Shown one piece after another: positions 39,901 to 54,900 of a stretch of 64,000 nucleotides of DNA. Numbering within the stretch: the first letter of the stretch is position 1; every line of letters starts with the position of its first letter. The notes under the pieces are model-generated. The model was not told the DNA's origin. It saw nothing but the letters and a program-made list of their open reading frames with translations, and made no database searches. Position numbers and translations under genes: made by a program. This DNA comes from Trichopria drosophilae. Lineage: Eukaryota; Arthropoda; Insecta; Hymenoptera; Diapriidae. Where the stretch lies: the NCBI GenBank assembly GCA_030407085.1, contig CM059582.1:14675501-14739500 (forward strand), in the 5' to 3' direction.

Positions 39901-42900
39901 AGATAATAGTATCGATATGAAGAAACGAAGTGATGGAATAAATCCCTGGTACAAGTATAAATTGACTATATGAGCGGAAATTGCAATTTCTATTTGATTT
40001 CAAACAGCAATTTCTCTATAAATGTCGGCACAGATGCAAAGTTACTTAAACATTACTGCTAATGAACATGCGACTTTATCTATTAATGAATTAATGTAGA
40101 ATAAGGATATTTTAGCACAAATTAATAGCAATGAAAACTTTTTTCTTAAGCTAAAATTTGTCTGTATTCACAAAATTTGAAAGCATTTTAAACAGAGATT
40201 GATTTCATAATTGAATTGTAAAAACTAAGGTATTCCTAGAATCAATAAACAACTCTAAAAATGCAAATTACGGTTTTCCTGCCGTAGACATTCTTGAAGA
40301 AATAATTATTATATTAAATATTTTGTTTTGAACATATTTTTCTGTTTTTAAAATGAAGATACAGCAGAACATTGCTTCTTCGACATGTCCTCAATCGACA
40401 TTGCTTTAAACGCGCCCACTACTGTGATTGGCTCATTTGTTAGTATGAGCATGCGCATACGTCGCAGCGGAAAGATGGGAGGGATGAAGTCTCCGCCCAC
40501 TGTCGAACTAACGAGGTCCGGGATTGTTGATCAACAAAGTGTCGCATTAATGAGGTTCTGCTGTAATGTGTTTCATTTTAAGATATTGCCCAAGCTTTTA
40601 TAAGGTTGCTCAACTATTTATAATGAAGGAACAGTTGAATCTCCCGGTAATTATTTTTCAAGAATATAAAGAAAAAATATTGCACAAAAGTCATAACAAA
40701 GTTAAAAATATTTAAAAAACAAAAGATGTATTGAAATACGTAAATACTCACGAAACTCTCTTTTTGTTATTAACGCAAATAAATAGGTAAAACTATAATT
40801 TAAAATAATAGAAGATTGGTCCATTGACTAAAACACATTGTACTTATTAACATCAATAATAGACAACAACGCCAAAATTACGAAAATTACAGGAATTACA
40901 TTTGCGAAAATTGGTGCAAACATTAGTGCAAAAAAATGCATAATAACTGAACAATTTAAAAACAATGATTTATTAAGAACTAGAGGACAAACAATTTTTG
41001 AAGAATGTAAATTATAGTCTACCTTACACAATTTCATTTAACCCCGGCAAATTCGACGTTGGTGTAACACGTGATTTTCCTGCCACAGATTTCCATTAGC
41101 CTCGTACTCACGTTGTTAACCGGAATCGGTACCCTACAGCTAAATTGTTTTTTTGCGACTAGCAGAACACTTGTCAGACTTTGTAATAAAATTGTAAACA
41201 TTACACTCTACGAAATAAGAATGCAATAAAAATTATAATTAGAACAAAGATTTCGATTTTTGACATGAATTTCGTTCGACATCTAAACTCCACGACCTTG
41301 GAAACAATAACATTACTTCTGTCTTAACGTAACCGACAGAAACTGTGACGATTCCCTATCGTTATCTCGTAAAAATGTTTTAGAAATATGTTTTGAAGCT
41401 ATTTTGTTGTACGTTTCCATGTCTCGCTTCCTTATTTTCTGTTAAAGATTTGACAATACTAGTAAGTCATGACCTCTAAGAAAACATCCTTCGACTGTTT
41501 TCTCCAGCTGAACACATTTTTGGAAACAACATGATTCCTCGTCAGCATACATATATTCTTGTTCATTATATGAAAAGTGAAATTCCTGTAATGTCTGGAT
41601 GAAATCTATTAAAATTCCAATCTAGGCAACCGTAGGTATTTTTATTAAAGTTTTGATTCTTCTTTCGGCCAGTTTCACCCGTAATAACCGAGACTCTGTC
41701 GCAAAATTACAGGAGGAAATCAGAAAGCAAACGCTTCAGGAAATAAGTTTGAAATTTGCGGCAAGCGTAGATTATACGCACATGAAAAATGGACTTTGCA
41801 TTTAATGCGTAGATTACGTAAACTGTCACCCCGAGCGTTCCCATTGCGGTATTGTCGCGATTTGAAACCACGGTTTTTAATAAACCAGACATTAAAGTTC
41901 GAGGACGGACATTTCCGCAATCCTGCAAAAACCAATCGAAGGCTATTCTTTTAATTGTTGCACTTAGAATCGAAGGTTATTACATGTGATAGCGAAAGCA
42001 TATGCCTTGGGATCGTAGCAATTTGCTGAATCTCCTTAGAAATTCTTGGGAGAGACGCGGAATGGCGGAATTACGTTCCATATAGTTGTCGGACCGTTCA
42101 TCGCATAGTTACGTGCCTCCGAGAAGAAAGTGACCATCTTGAATCTCGATTCGCACGGCACTTCCTCTCAGGACATCGTACTGAGCAGAGGTTCTCAATT
42201 TACCCGTCCATCTAAGATTTACTATAAAATTTATTATCCAAATAAAATATGGTCTCGTTTTCTTACTGAAAATCTTTTGGCAGTTACTGGATGATAAATG
42301 CGAAGTTCCAAGTCCGGTTTATGGTGTAATACTCATGTCCGGGTATACTCAAAAGATTTTTTAATATGACCCAACAAGTTAGTACTTATTAAACCTGGAA
42401 ATGAAGTTTCTTAACCATGATCGACTTGGAATCTATATCATCTACCAATTGCCTGGACTTGTAGTCGCATTCCGCAAACCTGTCAATTTACCGGATCATG
42501 ATTTCCGTAATTATTAGATCGGTTAATAACTAACGCATAGAGATTTCTCAAAATCTCAACCTTGCGATTTAGATTCGTTCGATCTTCTCTCGACCTTCGG
42601 AGCCGACATTCAAGAGAAACTTGACGGTTTCTCGCGGGGTCAACGAGACCCCACTTTCAGTTTCACCGTCATGAAACTCGCGTACGGGGTGCTTCGTGCA
42701 ATCTCCGGAGTACTCCGAGTGTACTCGGAGAGAGAAAGAGACTTATATAGTGGGATTCTCATAAAGGAAAGCGGAAGTCATTGAAGAAAACCGCGTTCGC
42801 TTAACAGAAATCTCTCAACGTGTGCTCAAATAACACCCGTGCCAATAAACAAAATGCGGCTGACTATAAATCTTGGAAAGAAATTTCCTAAGAATGGTGG

Positions 42901-45900
42901 CCGAGAAAGATTTATAACAATAAAATCTGAAATAGTAACCTGCAGCGTTCGAGTCGTCAAAAGTATTGATATTACGATATCCCGGATGTAAGCGTTTCTG
43001 AAACTTCGTAGGCGATAATTGCAAAATTCGATAAAACCGCATGAATTACGATTAATGCAGTTTATTACGGCTATCAAAGTATTTTTTTTAGATTCGAGCA
43101 AGCAGTAGATCTTGAAAGGTGATCAAACAATAATGAGCGTATCAAAACAATATGGAGTCTGTATTTTATACCATTGCAAGAGTTGGCGCAAGACTCGCGT
43201 CTTTGAAAATGATAAATAAAATCGTAACTTCGAGATTTATAATTAAACGCGAATGAAACCCTGGTTTAGCAACGTATGTGAAACGTTTATTAAAAAATGA
43301 CTGCAAACGCGCAGATTTCGAAATCGAATGTTACCGCAGCATACGTAAAGGATTACGGGAAGAAATAGACTTATTGGAAAATGTTTACGTACTTTTCAAA
43401 CAGTCATGAAGTCGACAATTCACATAGAATTCTACATTTCCTAGACTGAAGTTTACGGTCTTCTCGTAAAATATTTTTTGAAAAGGATTGTTGCCAATAA
43501 GTTATTTTTTTATCGGTTAAAAAATCGAAAGTAGAAAGTCGGCTCTTTTAAAGTGACGTTGACTTGATAATTGTTTTGTACTTCTTAATTAGTAAACGAT
43601 AATAAATTGTCGGAAACGTATCAATTCAACATCGACTGGGGAAAGTGCCTATAACGTATAAATTGACTGCTGAGTGTCACCAAGGCAGCTTTACATCCAA
43701 TACAATACTAAGCTGTCTGTTAGTGATTTAGTCAAATTCTTGTTTCCGAAGTTTCTTGAATTAATGCCCGTGTATTCGCAAGAAGACGAAGTGTCTGGAA
43801 TTAACATTAATGGCCAACAACTGATGTGGATAAAGTGTTAAAAATGAATTAAATTATTTTTAATACTTTTAAACTGTTCCGGTTTTTCGTTCTTAATTCT
43901 TTTTCAGTTTGTTATCTTTTAAGATAATATTCGGTGCTATATCCGATGGAGTGGACCTTCTATTTGTCATAGAGCATTTTTTGTGGTATAAGGTTTTCTA
44001 ACTCGCGAAAAGTTTGAAAGTACTGTCGCAAAGCCAGGAAAGATTGTCCAAATAATATTGAAAACAACATAATTATACAGCAAAAGTTTGCAATCAAATT
44101 TCCGGTCTACAACACATGCCTGACACTAGCCGATTTTTCATGCAACTTAATGAGGCCAAATAATTAATCCGCGTCAATATCTTCTGGGAGCTTCCTACTC
44201 CTCTCTCTACTGGCCCCTCCTATTATCACGCTTCCTAATTCAGATAGGAATAAAAAAGATTTATAAGTTCCGACTATTTTTGGAGGAGAGAGAAGAAAAC
44301 CAAATGAAGCCCATGGATCAGAGTGCTCACCAAATGCATGACGAACAATAGGATTCCCAAGAAACAATGGATACTGATATATTATGAAATAAAAAAAAGA
44401 GTTATTATTATAATCAGTTAACTTCCAGCTAATCACAGGGCTTCAATGAATATCCACATTCTATGACTTCACAAATAAATAACATCTATAAAAGTTTAGT
44501 AACTCCTATTTGACTTTTTTACTCTAATATAGTCTAGTAATATCTTGCAAAACAGCAATGCGTTTTCTGAGGCTGTCCATAATTATACATCAGGCATTCA
44601 AAAAACTCTTTTTAGACATTTATGTTGCAACTTGTATAAGCAACAGCCATTGAAATTTAGTGGCTAGAAAAGATGTATTGCGAATTTAACTTTAGAATGC
44701 ATCGAGCGATTTGAGATTCACCTGTTTCATTCCCGGAAGCGAGCGATTGCATACTTATACGTGCGCGAACCCACGCTACTTTCTTAATTAAGTTAGGCAA
44801 GGAGTCTTTATTCATCTACGGTGTTGCATTAGTTCATACTTTTATTACGCGCTAAAAATATTTCTTGCCGAAGTCGTGTCATGAATTTTTCTTTACTCGG
44901 ATGTTGACGTTACAAAATCAACATGCAAAGAACGTGCAGTCTTGTGACCCAGAAGAATAAAAGGGCATCTTTACAAATTTGGAGGTTATGCGATGCGTTA
45001 ACAAAAAGCTGGTTCAATAATCACTATTACCAAAATCTTCTGAATCCTATGAGGATATACTGAAAATTCTTAAAGAATTTTTGAAAGATTTTTTGGTGGC
45101 AATATACTCCGTATATAGATTGGCAGTTTAGCATCATTATGTTTTATTAATTTACCGTCTATTGTGCTATTTATATAATTACTAGGAAATTGTTAATGAA
45201 CAGTTTGAGAGTACCACAATATTATATACGATTTTAAAATTATTCCAAGGTTAGGTAGGGATTTTTTCAACGGAAGTTGGTAACATTATCTAGTGATATA
45301 CGAACTAGGTAATTTTTCGAAGTTGACAATTTGCGGCACATTCCTTTGAAAGCACTAAGAATTTTGTTCATTGCGAATTTTTGGATAAAGCTGGAAGTCA
45401 AAAAGTAACTGTATTTTGTCCAGCTATCTCAGAAAGTTGGGAAGATTACCATCAGTTCATAGTGAGAGTCGTCGAGCATTATTGTCACACGGTCGAATTT
45501 GGAACACGATTAAAGATAATCCCTTTAGTGAAGAAAGTGATCCTCATGTCGCATATTTTTTGAACATTCCGTAAGTTATTACCTTGTGCAAAAAAGTACT
45601 ATAATACATGCCGACCTCGAAAAACGCTCATAATTTTGATCTAATTTTAATACTTTTAGATTTTAACATTATTTGCTAGAAAATGTAACGATCCTAACGA
45701 CTATTTAAAACTACATTGTTGCTTCCTCACCCCGATGAAAGTTACGTTAATTATAGGAATTACCTTGATCGAGGAAGTGGATAGGATGAAATAGTAACAA
45801 AAACAATAACAAACCCGACCTTATAAGTCACGGTAAATATGCTCAGTAGCGTTGCGATTGCGAACAGATTCTATTGTTCCTTGAAAATGTTATCGTAAAT

Positions 45901-48900
45901 TTTACTTCAAAAGTTATTACTGGCAATAATATTGCAATACTGGCAATAAAAAGTATAGGAAAGACAAAATCGAGTTCTTTACTCGCTGGAAATTATCATG
46001 GCGAATTTTGGTTATTTTGTATAAAGTTTACTAGAAACGTAAAATAGTAAATTCAACGGAGACCAACAATGCGAGGAGCAGATGTAATTGGGCAGTCGTA
46101 TGCAGTAGCTCCGCTATCGGTAACAGGTGAACTACATGAAAGATGACAAATATAAATTAGTTAAATAATAATGATCTACATTTTAATTCGGGATTTTAAA
46201 TGTTTCATTTATCTTCATACCATGAATCTCTAATTTTCTTATCAAATAAAAAATTCTGACGCCACAATGGAAACTTCTTAAAACTCCCCTCAGTTGCTTA
46301 AATTTCTTATATATTGATAATATATTTGCTTATTTAGAGTCATATCAACACCTCCTAATTTAACAGATGTTTTGTTTATTTTTAAATTTCAGGCACGGTG
46401 TAAAGGCCTTACAGCAATGGATGGACTTCTTTGTGCAGCCTCTGGAGATAATAACTCGAAGAATTTCCTTGTTTTTTTACCCAAGTTCTATCATGTATAT
46501 TTTTTATATATCATTAAAACATTAATATGTTTATATAAACATATAAACATTAATATGTTTATATTTATTAATATGATATCATTAAAACATTATATAATTA
46601 AAACATTAATATTCCATGCTGTAATCTTCTTTTCAATTCCCAAAACTCATAATTTCAGGTGATCACACTAATGTTGCCAGTTATGTCGATTAGTAGCAAT
46701 CATAACCTACGCAATTGTAAGTAGCTAGTTCCGACTCGATTTATTCAAGAATACCGGATATCTTCCTTTATACGAATAATTGGAGTGAGGGACCACTCCT
46801 ACTTTACTACAAGGTAGCTCAAATCATATCCCGTAATTCCGATATCGGACCCACTGCGTCGTGTACTTTCTTCGCACCAGAGCGTTGGAAATGACTGGTT
46901 TGAAAGTCTCTGGTAAGAAGTGATGAGCGTCAAATTATCACATTTTTCCGTACTTAGTCGCATTTTAGCCGAATAAAGCGTTTCACTAAAAATAATTCGT
47001 GTAATTTAAGAAATTCGACGGTCGTTGCGCTCGACTTCCCAGTCGTTTTGACGAACGTTTCCTGCGATTAACGCTAATTACCAGCTTTAACTTACTCGCA
47101 TAGAACGGCCTGGAAGAAAGTGAAACGATGCGGTAACAGCCGAAGAATCGATGGCTAGGAAGGCGTCGTGAAATCCATCGTCTAACTATAAAAGTCCGCT
47201 TTATTGTGCCTGGATTGTAATCTACGACGAGTTCGCAGTGTCTGGTAAAACACATATCGTAACCTGGCGTCGATTGTAAGAAAATATAAAAATCCCACCG
47301 AATGACTTACTCGCTTTTTCTGTAATTCATTACAAGGCATTTATACGCTCGACCAGCCGGAAAAATGGCGTTTCTTTTCCAAATGCAAATCTGATACCAC
47401 CAGTTACATTCCACCACTTGAGCAAAGTGACCTTATTGGTCCTGAGACCTTTAGGACTCCAATAGTTTGGATCTTTATAACGATACGATCTTTAATTTCT
47501 CCCTATTGTTCCACCAAAAAAAGGTGTCGTAATTACTTGAAATTAATGTATTCTTACTAAAACAGAAACTTTCGCTTATCTAGGAACCACTTTCAATTTT
47601 CTTACTTCAATCATAAGAGGAGAAATTTGGGATGGCCTAATTATTAACGTGTATGACAGAAATGGAACTTTCTTTTTGAAAAAAATTAAGAAATTCAAAC
47701 CAGCAGTTAAGTCACATTTACATTTCAGGAAACTAGAGTGCAAAAACACACCTGTTAGTGTCAAAGATGCAAGGTGCGATAGGTACACGTGGTGGGTGAT
47801 GCGTGACCCAGTGGCAACGTGGAGTCCGATTTCTGAATACAGCACTGTGTATACGGTTACCAATCTGCTCATCTCGAACGGAACATTTACCTAGAAAGTG
47901 CTTTATGCCAGACCGAGATTATCCTTCACCTTCACCCGCCGAAGTCGTTCGCATTTTCGCCTCGATCATCTCGATCCTCAGATCTCTGATCTCTGAACCG
48001 CCGAGTCTGCCGCTTGCGCTTAATTGCGCCCGTGTCATTTATTTATTAAATAAGTAACGGTGTCTTGCTAGTTAGCATAATTATTTGGGTCATTTATTCA
48101 GGGTCATTAACTGATGGTATTTGGAAATTATTTATGAAATATGCCATCGAGAAATATCTTTCTTTATTCACGATGCAAGATTTTCGATGACCTAATCTAA
48201 AATATAGTAATTTTAGCCTAAAAATCATAGTTTTGTATAGTTTATGTGGAGTGTGATTCTTTCTTTGAGGTGATGAGTTCCTTGATCATTTAATTAATTT
48301 ATTCAACAAGAAACACAAGAGAGAAGATTTTTATTGTATACATTATATCCTGTACAGGTTGAGAATTTTTCGCACGGCATTTTAAGTCAATGTAATTAAT
48401 TTATTTCGAGGGCGAAAGTAATTTCATTTGTCTTGTGCTAATGTTTGCTTTGTGAATTATTTTATTCAACTTGAACATTATTTATATTTACCGGCATTTT
48501 GCTTAACCCTTTTCATGAAATTTCAGCTCAGTTTCTCCAATAACAATAATGTGTTTTAATTATTGGAAAATACTTCTTCTACTATTTTTAAGTGCACGCT
48601 ATCGATTCCCGCCGAAAAAATGAAAAAAACAACGATTATTTCTGCAAAAATTTGGCAAAATAAAATAAAAATGCGATGATTTGTAGGTCTTTTTAAAATT
48701 TTTCATGATTTTACCAACTAAAACGGGTTCCTATAAAATATAATTTTATTTTCAATAGTTGGGATCATTTTCAATATATGCATGTTATTAATTGTAACCC
48801 GTTTCAGGGGAAAAATAGTGAAAAATTAAAAAAAAAAATTGTATTTTTATTTTATTCGCGAAAATTTTTCATAAATAATCATGTTTTTTGTAGTTTTCAC

Positions 48901-51900
48901 GACGGAAATCGATGGAGAACCATTGAAAATAGTAGGGGAGGTGTCTTCCGATAAATTAAAAAAATTCTTTTTATTGGAGAACCTCAGCTAGCTGAATGTT
49001 AAATAATTTTACTGATGAGATTAAGAAACCTAGAACCGATAACGTATTTATGATACATTGCAGAAATCGGTTGTATAATGGACAAAATATATCCCGCAAG
49101 GAGTCTGTAAAGATTTAGCGATTTCTTGATTGATTTATTTCAAGTTTTTTCATCCCAAAGATTATAGTAGCAATTAATCATAAGTTTATATAAAAGGTAT
49201 TATAAGGTGAAAGCCATATTACTTTGCGAAACCAATGAAGCACAATAAAATATGAAAGAGTACATACCCAAGACAAAAACACTTGTGTTAACACACTAAA
49301 TGAAAAAGAAAAGTTATTCAAGTTTTTATTAATCATTAATTTCAATTATTTCATGAATTTCCGTGATTTAATATTATTGCAATAATCCATAAAGATTGTA
49401 ATTGTTAAATTTTCTTTTTTTAATCAAATGATTAAAACACACGTTACTCAATTACTTGTTTATATGACTAGTAATCAAAATCGAACGTTGAATAATATAC
49501 GTAAGAAAAGTTACTAGGAATGAAATAAATATAGTAAAATGTATCAGATTTTTCTCTCTTTGGTCAAATTGACACTACACAATTATCATTGTAATAATTA
49601 AAGAAAGGAGTTGCTAATAACTCGTCTCTCAATCTTAATCAATTGCTTAGTTAATACCCCTGCAATAACTAACTGAAATACGTTCTTCAGCGTAATGGCT
49701 CATTACGGGCGCATTTCCATTTAGAATGAACGAGATTACTATGTATTTAAATAAGAAATCACGACGTATGTTTTACAATGCCAGTTCACTCAACGATATT
49801 GCATACTTAAAAAGAAAAACATTATTCTACCGAACAAAGAGTAAAATTGTCAAGATTAAAAGGCACGCGATAACAAATAACACAGCCAGTCATTTTCCAC
49901 GGTTATTCCAACCGGAGAATGTGTATACAAACGACCTGAACGGAAATGTACGGACAACAATTAAATCTGTGCATGATGCAAATCACGTGTCTAATTATGA
50001 AGGGCAATGATCCATCGAAAATCTAAAGGCTTTTATCACAAGAGTGTCACCATTTAGTCGCGCTTGAATTAACGCATGAGTTATGCTTCCATCGTCATTT
50101 ATTTTCCATCGACTTACAATTCAATAATCATTTTTCTCGTACAAGTATGCAAAGTTTTCATTTCTTTCGTGAGGTCAGTTTCTTATCTGCATGTATCTTT
50201 ATGCTACTTGAGAAAAATCAAGGTTCTATTTAACAAATTGCGTTTGACTAGTGGGTGGCAGACTAAAATTAATCGCTTTGGAATTCGAAGCTGGTAAGAG
50301 GTTTTCGCTCACGTTGTAACAATTATTTATAAATGCACTTGAATATTCAAGGGAAATTTAAGTGTGGGATAAAAATGTTCAAACTCATAAATTACGTTTT
50401 ATGTCGTGTATTTAGTAGAATGATATTTACTACGAAGTAATGTAATGTTCTATTATTTTTAATCAAATAAACAAAATTTAAATAGTATATTTTTATTTTC
50501 CAAAATTTGATATTTAACTACGAGGAGAAAATTATCTTTCTTTTTCTTAAACAATTATTTTAGTTCCCTCAGTCAAGATAACATTTTTTCACTTGCCTGT
50601 TGATGTAAAAGTGACTGATTCTACAGTGGGAAAAGTTTTATTTTAGATACTATTTTCCGACCTTAAAGTACCGGTTTCAAGTCCGACTGGCGTAAAAGTA
50701 AGCAGGAGTGTGGAAAATCGAACATTACCCATTCGTGTCCGTAACAAATTACTCTGACCTGCAAAACTAAAAACGATATCGCTAAAGGAATTTTCATGTC
50801 ATGTCGATGTTTCTCATGACTAAAATATACTCAAAATCGAAAGTTTTGTAATATTTAATCTCGCTTTTCTCGAAAATGCCACATGACGGGAAAATTCTAC
50901 TATGGCCAGTAATATCAGTCAAAGAACTACTGAACATTGCTCAGTATTAACTATATAATTTATAATATATCTGCATTAATTAATTAATGATTAAATATAT
51001 TATTTTTATTCTTTCTGCTGTAATTTGCATAATTGCAGAACATATTGAAACGAATGCAAGGTTACATATAAACATGAATCGTTGCGTATAATTATTAAAT
51101 TAAAATGGTAATTTTAAGAAATTACATTCTATGCTTTTACTAATAACGTGCTCTCAAAGAATTACTAGACATAATCAAGACTAATAAATTTCTGTTATCT
51201 CCTTATATCGTATTAATAATATCGATATCGCGTACGATCGAACGGGATATTGACTTTAAAAAATAATAACACAATACAACAATGCATGTATAAAACGGAA
51301 TACGCCAAGAACCGATATCATGCAATCGATTGTAAATGTTAGACATTTAAATTCTTCCTACACCTCATAAATCACTCAGCGGAAAGCAAATAATGGATTT
51401 TAATGGAGATTTTTTTAATTGAAAACTCACTTTCATTTTAAACGTCGTACTGTACACGTAGTATTGCAGAGTTCGTACAACTAATTTTTATGTTAATTTT
51501 TTAATATAAAATGTTGAATTTCTAATTTAAAAGTTCAGAAAAGAATAAATTATTGATAGAAAATGACGAAGTTTATAATGTCTACATTCGCAACTTTAAG
51601 CAATGTATTCAAATTCGACATCAGTTTTTATAATTTCAAAATGGCTCGTCCAATATGGCGGAATCATTATAAAAATTTACGTTTTAGAAGATATGTTTGA
51701 AGTGGTATCTTACTCCGTAGCGAGTTATGCTTAACCTCAAAAATATGGCCTGTTTTACGAATTCGAAGTTAAATTTTAATATACAAAATGGTGGAGTCAA
51801 TATGGTTATCGAATTTATAAAAAAATGCTTCATTTTTACAAAACTTGGTATATATGAGGTTTTTTGAGGTTACCAGTTGCTCTGGCCAAAATAAATGGAA

Positions 51901-54900
51901 GACCTATTGGCATCATTTGTATAAATGGAATGTTGCAGAATTCACAGAATGGAATGTGGACATTTATATTTCACTATGTTTAATTAAATAAAACCTCGCT
52001 AATTCGATACTTTGTTTATAAAACCTCGCTAGTTCGACAGTGGGTGGAGACTTCCTCCCTCCAACCTATCCGCCGCACTGTACGCGCATGCTCATATACA
52101 CAAATGAGCCAATCATATTCCCGTGACATGGTAGTGGGCGTGGTTAAAGCGATGTCGATTAAGCGAGGTCGAAGAGAGACCGTCTGTAATCGAGCACGAC
52201 GAGCAAGCGAGGTTCTACTGTATATTGTATAGCATTTCATTATACACTTTTTGTACTCGATTCGAAAATTTTGAAATTAATTAATTGCAATCTCTATACC
52301 GGTCGGAATTAATTTTTTAAATTAATTTTTAAGATACAAAGTTGTCTCTCAATGATTCATTAAGTTCTTCAATTCCGTAGATACATTAATTGTATGAGAT
52401 AAGGCACTCAATGACTTTAATATAATAATCTATAATTAAAGTGAAACTCGCTTATGAATAAAAGAGAGCACTGATTCGTTCAGGCCGATCTACAGACATT
52501 TGTCTTTTAACGGGCCAATTTCACAATCCCGATCAGAAAATTTTAAGCTAAATTAAAAGTAAATATCCTGTCAAACAGAATACTCAATGTTGAATGGAAT
52601 GAATTAAAGATGATGATGTGATTAAGTGATCATCTTAAACAGCTGTGGTAGGTGTCGATTATGGACTGAGTCTTGGAGAGGTGATAATGATCGGAGACCA
52701 GGTAACCTGAATGTTAGTCGTTCGATATAATACGAATAAAATTTCCCATGGGTACCTTTCATGTATATATAAAGATTTCTTCTTTACTTCAGTATAGAAG
52801 TAATATAGTTGGTCACGCGAGATTGTATTTTTGAATGGAAATTTATTCCCACCCTGTACGTGAGGTTTTGCTACGAAGAAATGAGGCGCCTTGAAGATAA
52901 TCTGTACAAATTGTCTTTTTAATATCATATTACACGAGAATTGATGGGAATAATCGTAGAGTTCAGGGCTGAAATTGATGTTTCATTTTGATTTTGATAA
53001 ATACATGATTTAATGTTCAACTCGATTAAGACGTTATTCAAGAACAACATTATTGCTGAAGCAACAAGCATCTTATTGCAATCCAAAGGCGCAAGGAACT
53101 TAATAAGAACTTAATAAACTTTAATAAGATTGTAATAATAGATTTCAGTTTTCAAAGTAGTATTTACATAATAAAATTTTTAAAAAAATACATTCATACC
53201 CGACTAGTTTTTAGATCGCTCTTTCGAATAGCGCTGCTGAAATTTTGGAAAATCCTACATAATTTTCGTATATTAGATATGAAGATTTTAGAATTGAAAA
53301 TGGAATGTTGCGAAGTAACAACAAACATTAATACAATAAATAAAGACGCGTGCTTTTTAAAAAATAATAAAAAAGTAATTCCATTTCCAAAATGGCATCA
53401 ATACACAATTGAAACTAACAGTTATGACATAAAACAGCCGTTTTAAGGGAAGATTGACTAATCCCAAAATTAATTAAAGATGACGTAAAATACAATTAAA
53501 AAAACATGGTTCAAACGGTCGAAAAATACATTTTTCCAGACGATAACTACTCATTAAGAAAAGATGCGCCATATTCTTCAAACAAAAGCTTATTTACTCG
53601 AACACAATCGAACAATATCCCAAGTAATTGAAATATAAGATTCGATTAAAAACCCCATTTTTCAATGCAAGTTACGGGGAACTTCCTTGAAGTAAGTTTA
53701 GAAACTCTCGAGTTTGTTTCGCAAACAGCGACTGCCTTCATGTCGTGGAAAATTGTTTCGGCAAGACGGAGCACTTTCAATGGTTATTATTCCTTCTGCG
53801 GTATCAAACGTAAGCTGCATTGAATCGCAAGAGGAAAGATGCATTTTTCCCGTGGCATATAAGCAATACGTGCATTAACGTATTATATGCAGTGAAACAA
53901 ACGTCATTTTCGTTTTCTCTTTACCGACTATTTTGGAAATAGTTATTACTGAAATTTCGAAAAATGTCGAACGTACAAGGTGCTTCAATTTCTAGGAATC
54001 TATTAAAAGCTCAAATGACCGAATAAGAAACCGATGGTTTAAGAAACGTTTTATAAGTTATGTTTCGATAAACCATTTTTATACCATTCTTATACGTTGT
54101 ACATAAACACATTGGATAGTAATCCTTAATTTCTGCGTCTTGGACGACTATCTAACACCCTTACTACTTGAAACTTTGAAAAAGTGAAATTTAATATTTT
54201 CAATCAGCAAACTAGACTTAATCTAATCGGAAAAATCTCTCCATCTCATGACCCGACTGCATATAATGTCTTGGAAAAAAAAGAACGCCTCTGTGGATAG
54301 GAGGCGTATTGCACCGACTCGTGGGCAAGAGAAAAGCGATTTTCACAGACCTTGAAGCTACATCGAGGCTGCAATAACCTGGAACGTGTGTAAAAGGCTC
54401 GATTTGCAACTGTCCACACTTTGTGTGCTACCGATCCCTACATACGTGTATTGCACTATGTTCCAATCGCATAACGTATACGTATGTTAACGTAATGATT
54501 TCTGACCCAACCCTTTCACACCGATTCGACGTTCCCAGATTTTCAAATTCAGTATGATTTCGTTACCAATTTTCGTCCATAATTTTTTTTTTTAGCCATT
54601 CGCTTCCCGTTTCGGTTATAATTGCTAGATTTCTCCAGCAGTATTACTGGATTTTCATTTAACGATTAGCTCAGTCGGCTAATACGTTTTAAATTGCCGG
54701 GATGCACCGCCGCATTCAATTCGAATCGCGCGCTCTCTGACACGCCAATCATCATCCTTCTTCGGTAGCCGATCCTTGGATCGGTCTTTTCAAATTCTTT
54801 TAGATCGTCCAGTAATTGCTAATTAATCTCTCAATCGCGGGTGTACAAATATTCATTAGACTGCCTCTGGAGTGAATTACATCACCTTTTCTTTCGAGAC

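Noticed and set aside
44164..44436. 90-codon minus-strand frame with a mixed composition
   Set aside because: No recognised family, no splice or promoter context, and a length expected by chance; not enough to call a gene.
46520..46620. Palindrome of ATTAATATGTTTATAT words
   Set aside because: Simple AT-rich low complexity; self-complementarity is expected by chance.
54664..54735. Functional tRNA gene
   Set aside because: A- and B-box words are present, but the acceptor and anticodon stems do not pair, so only a tRNA-like relic is reported.
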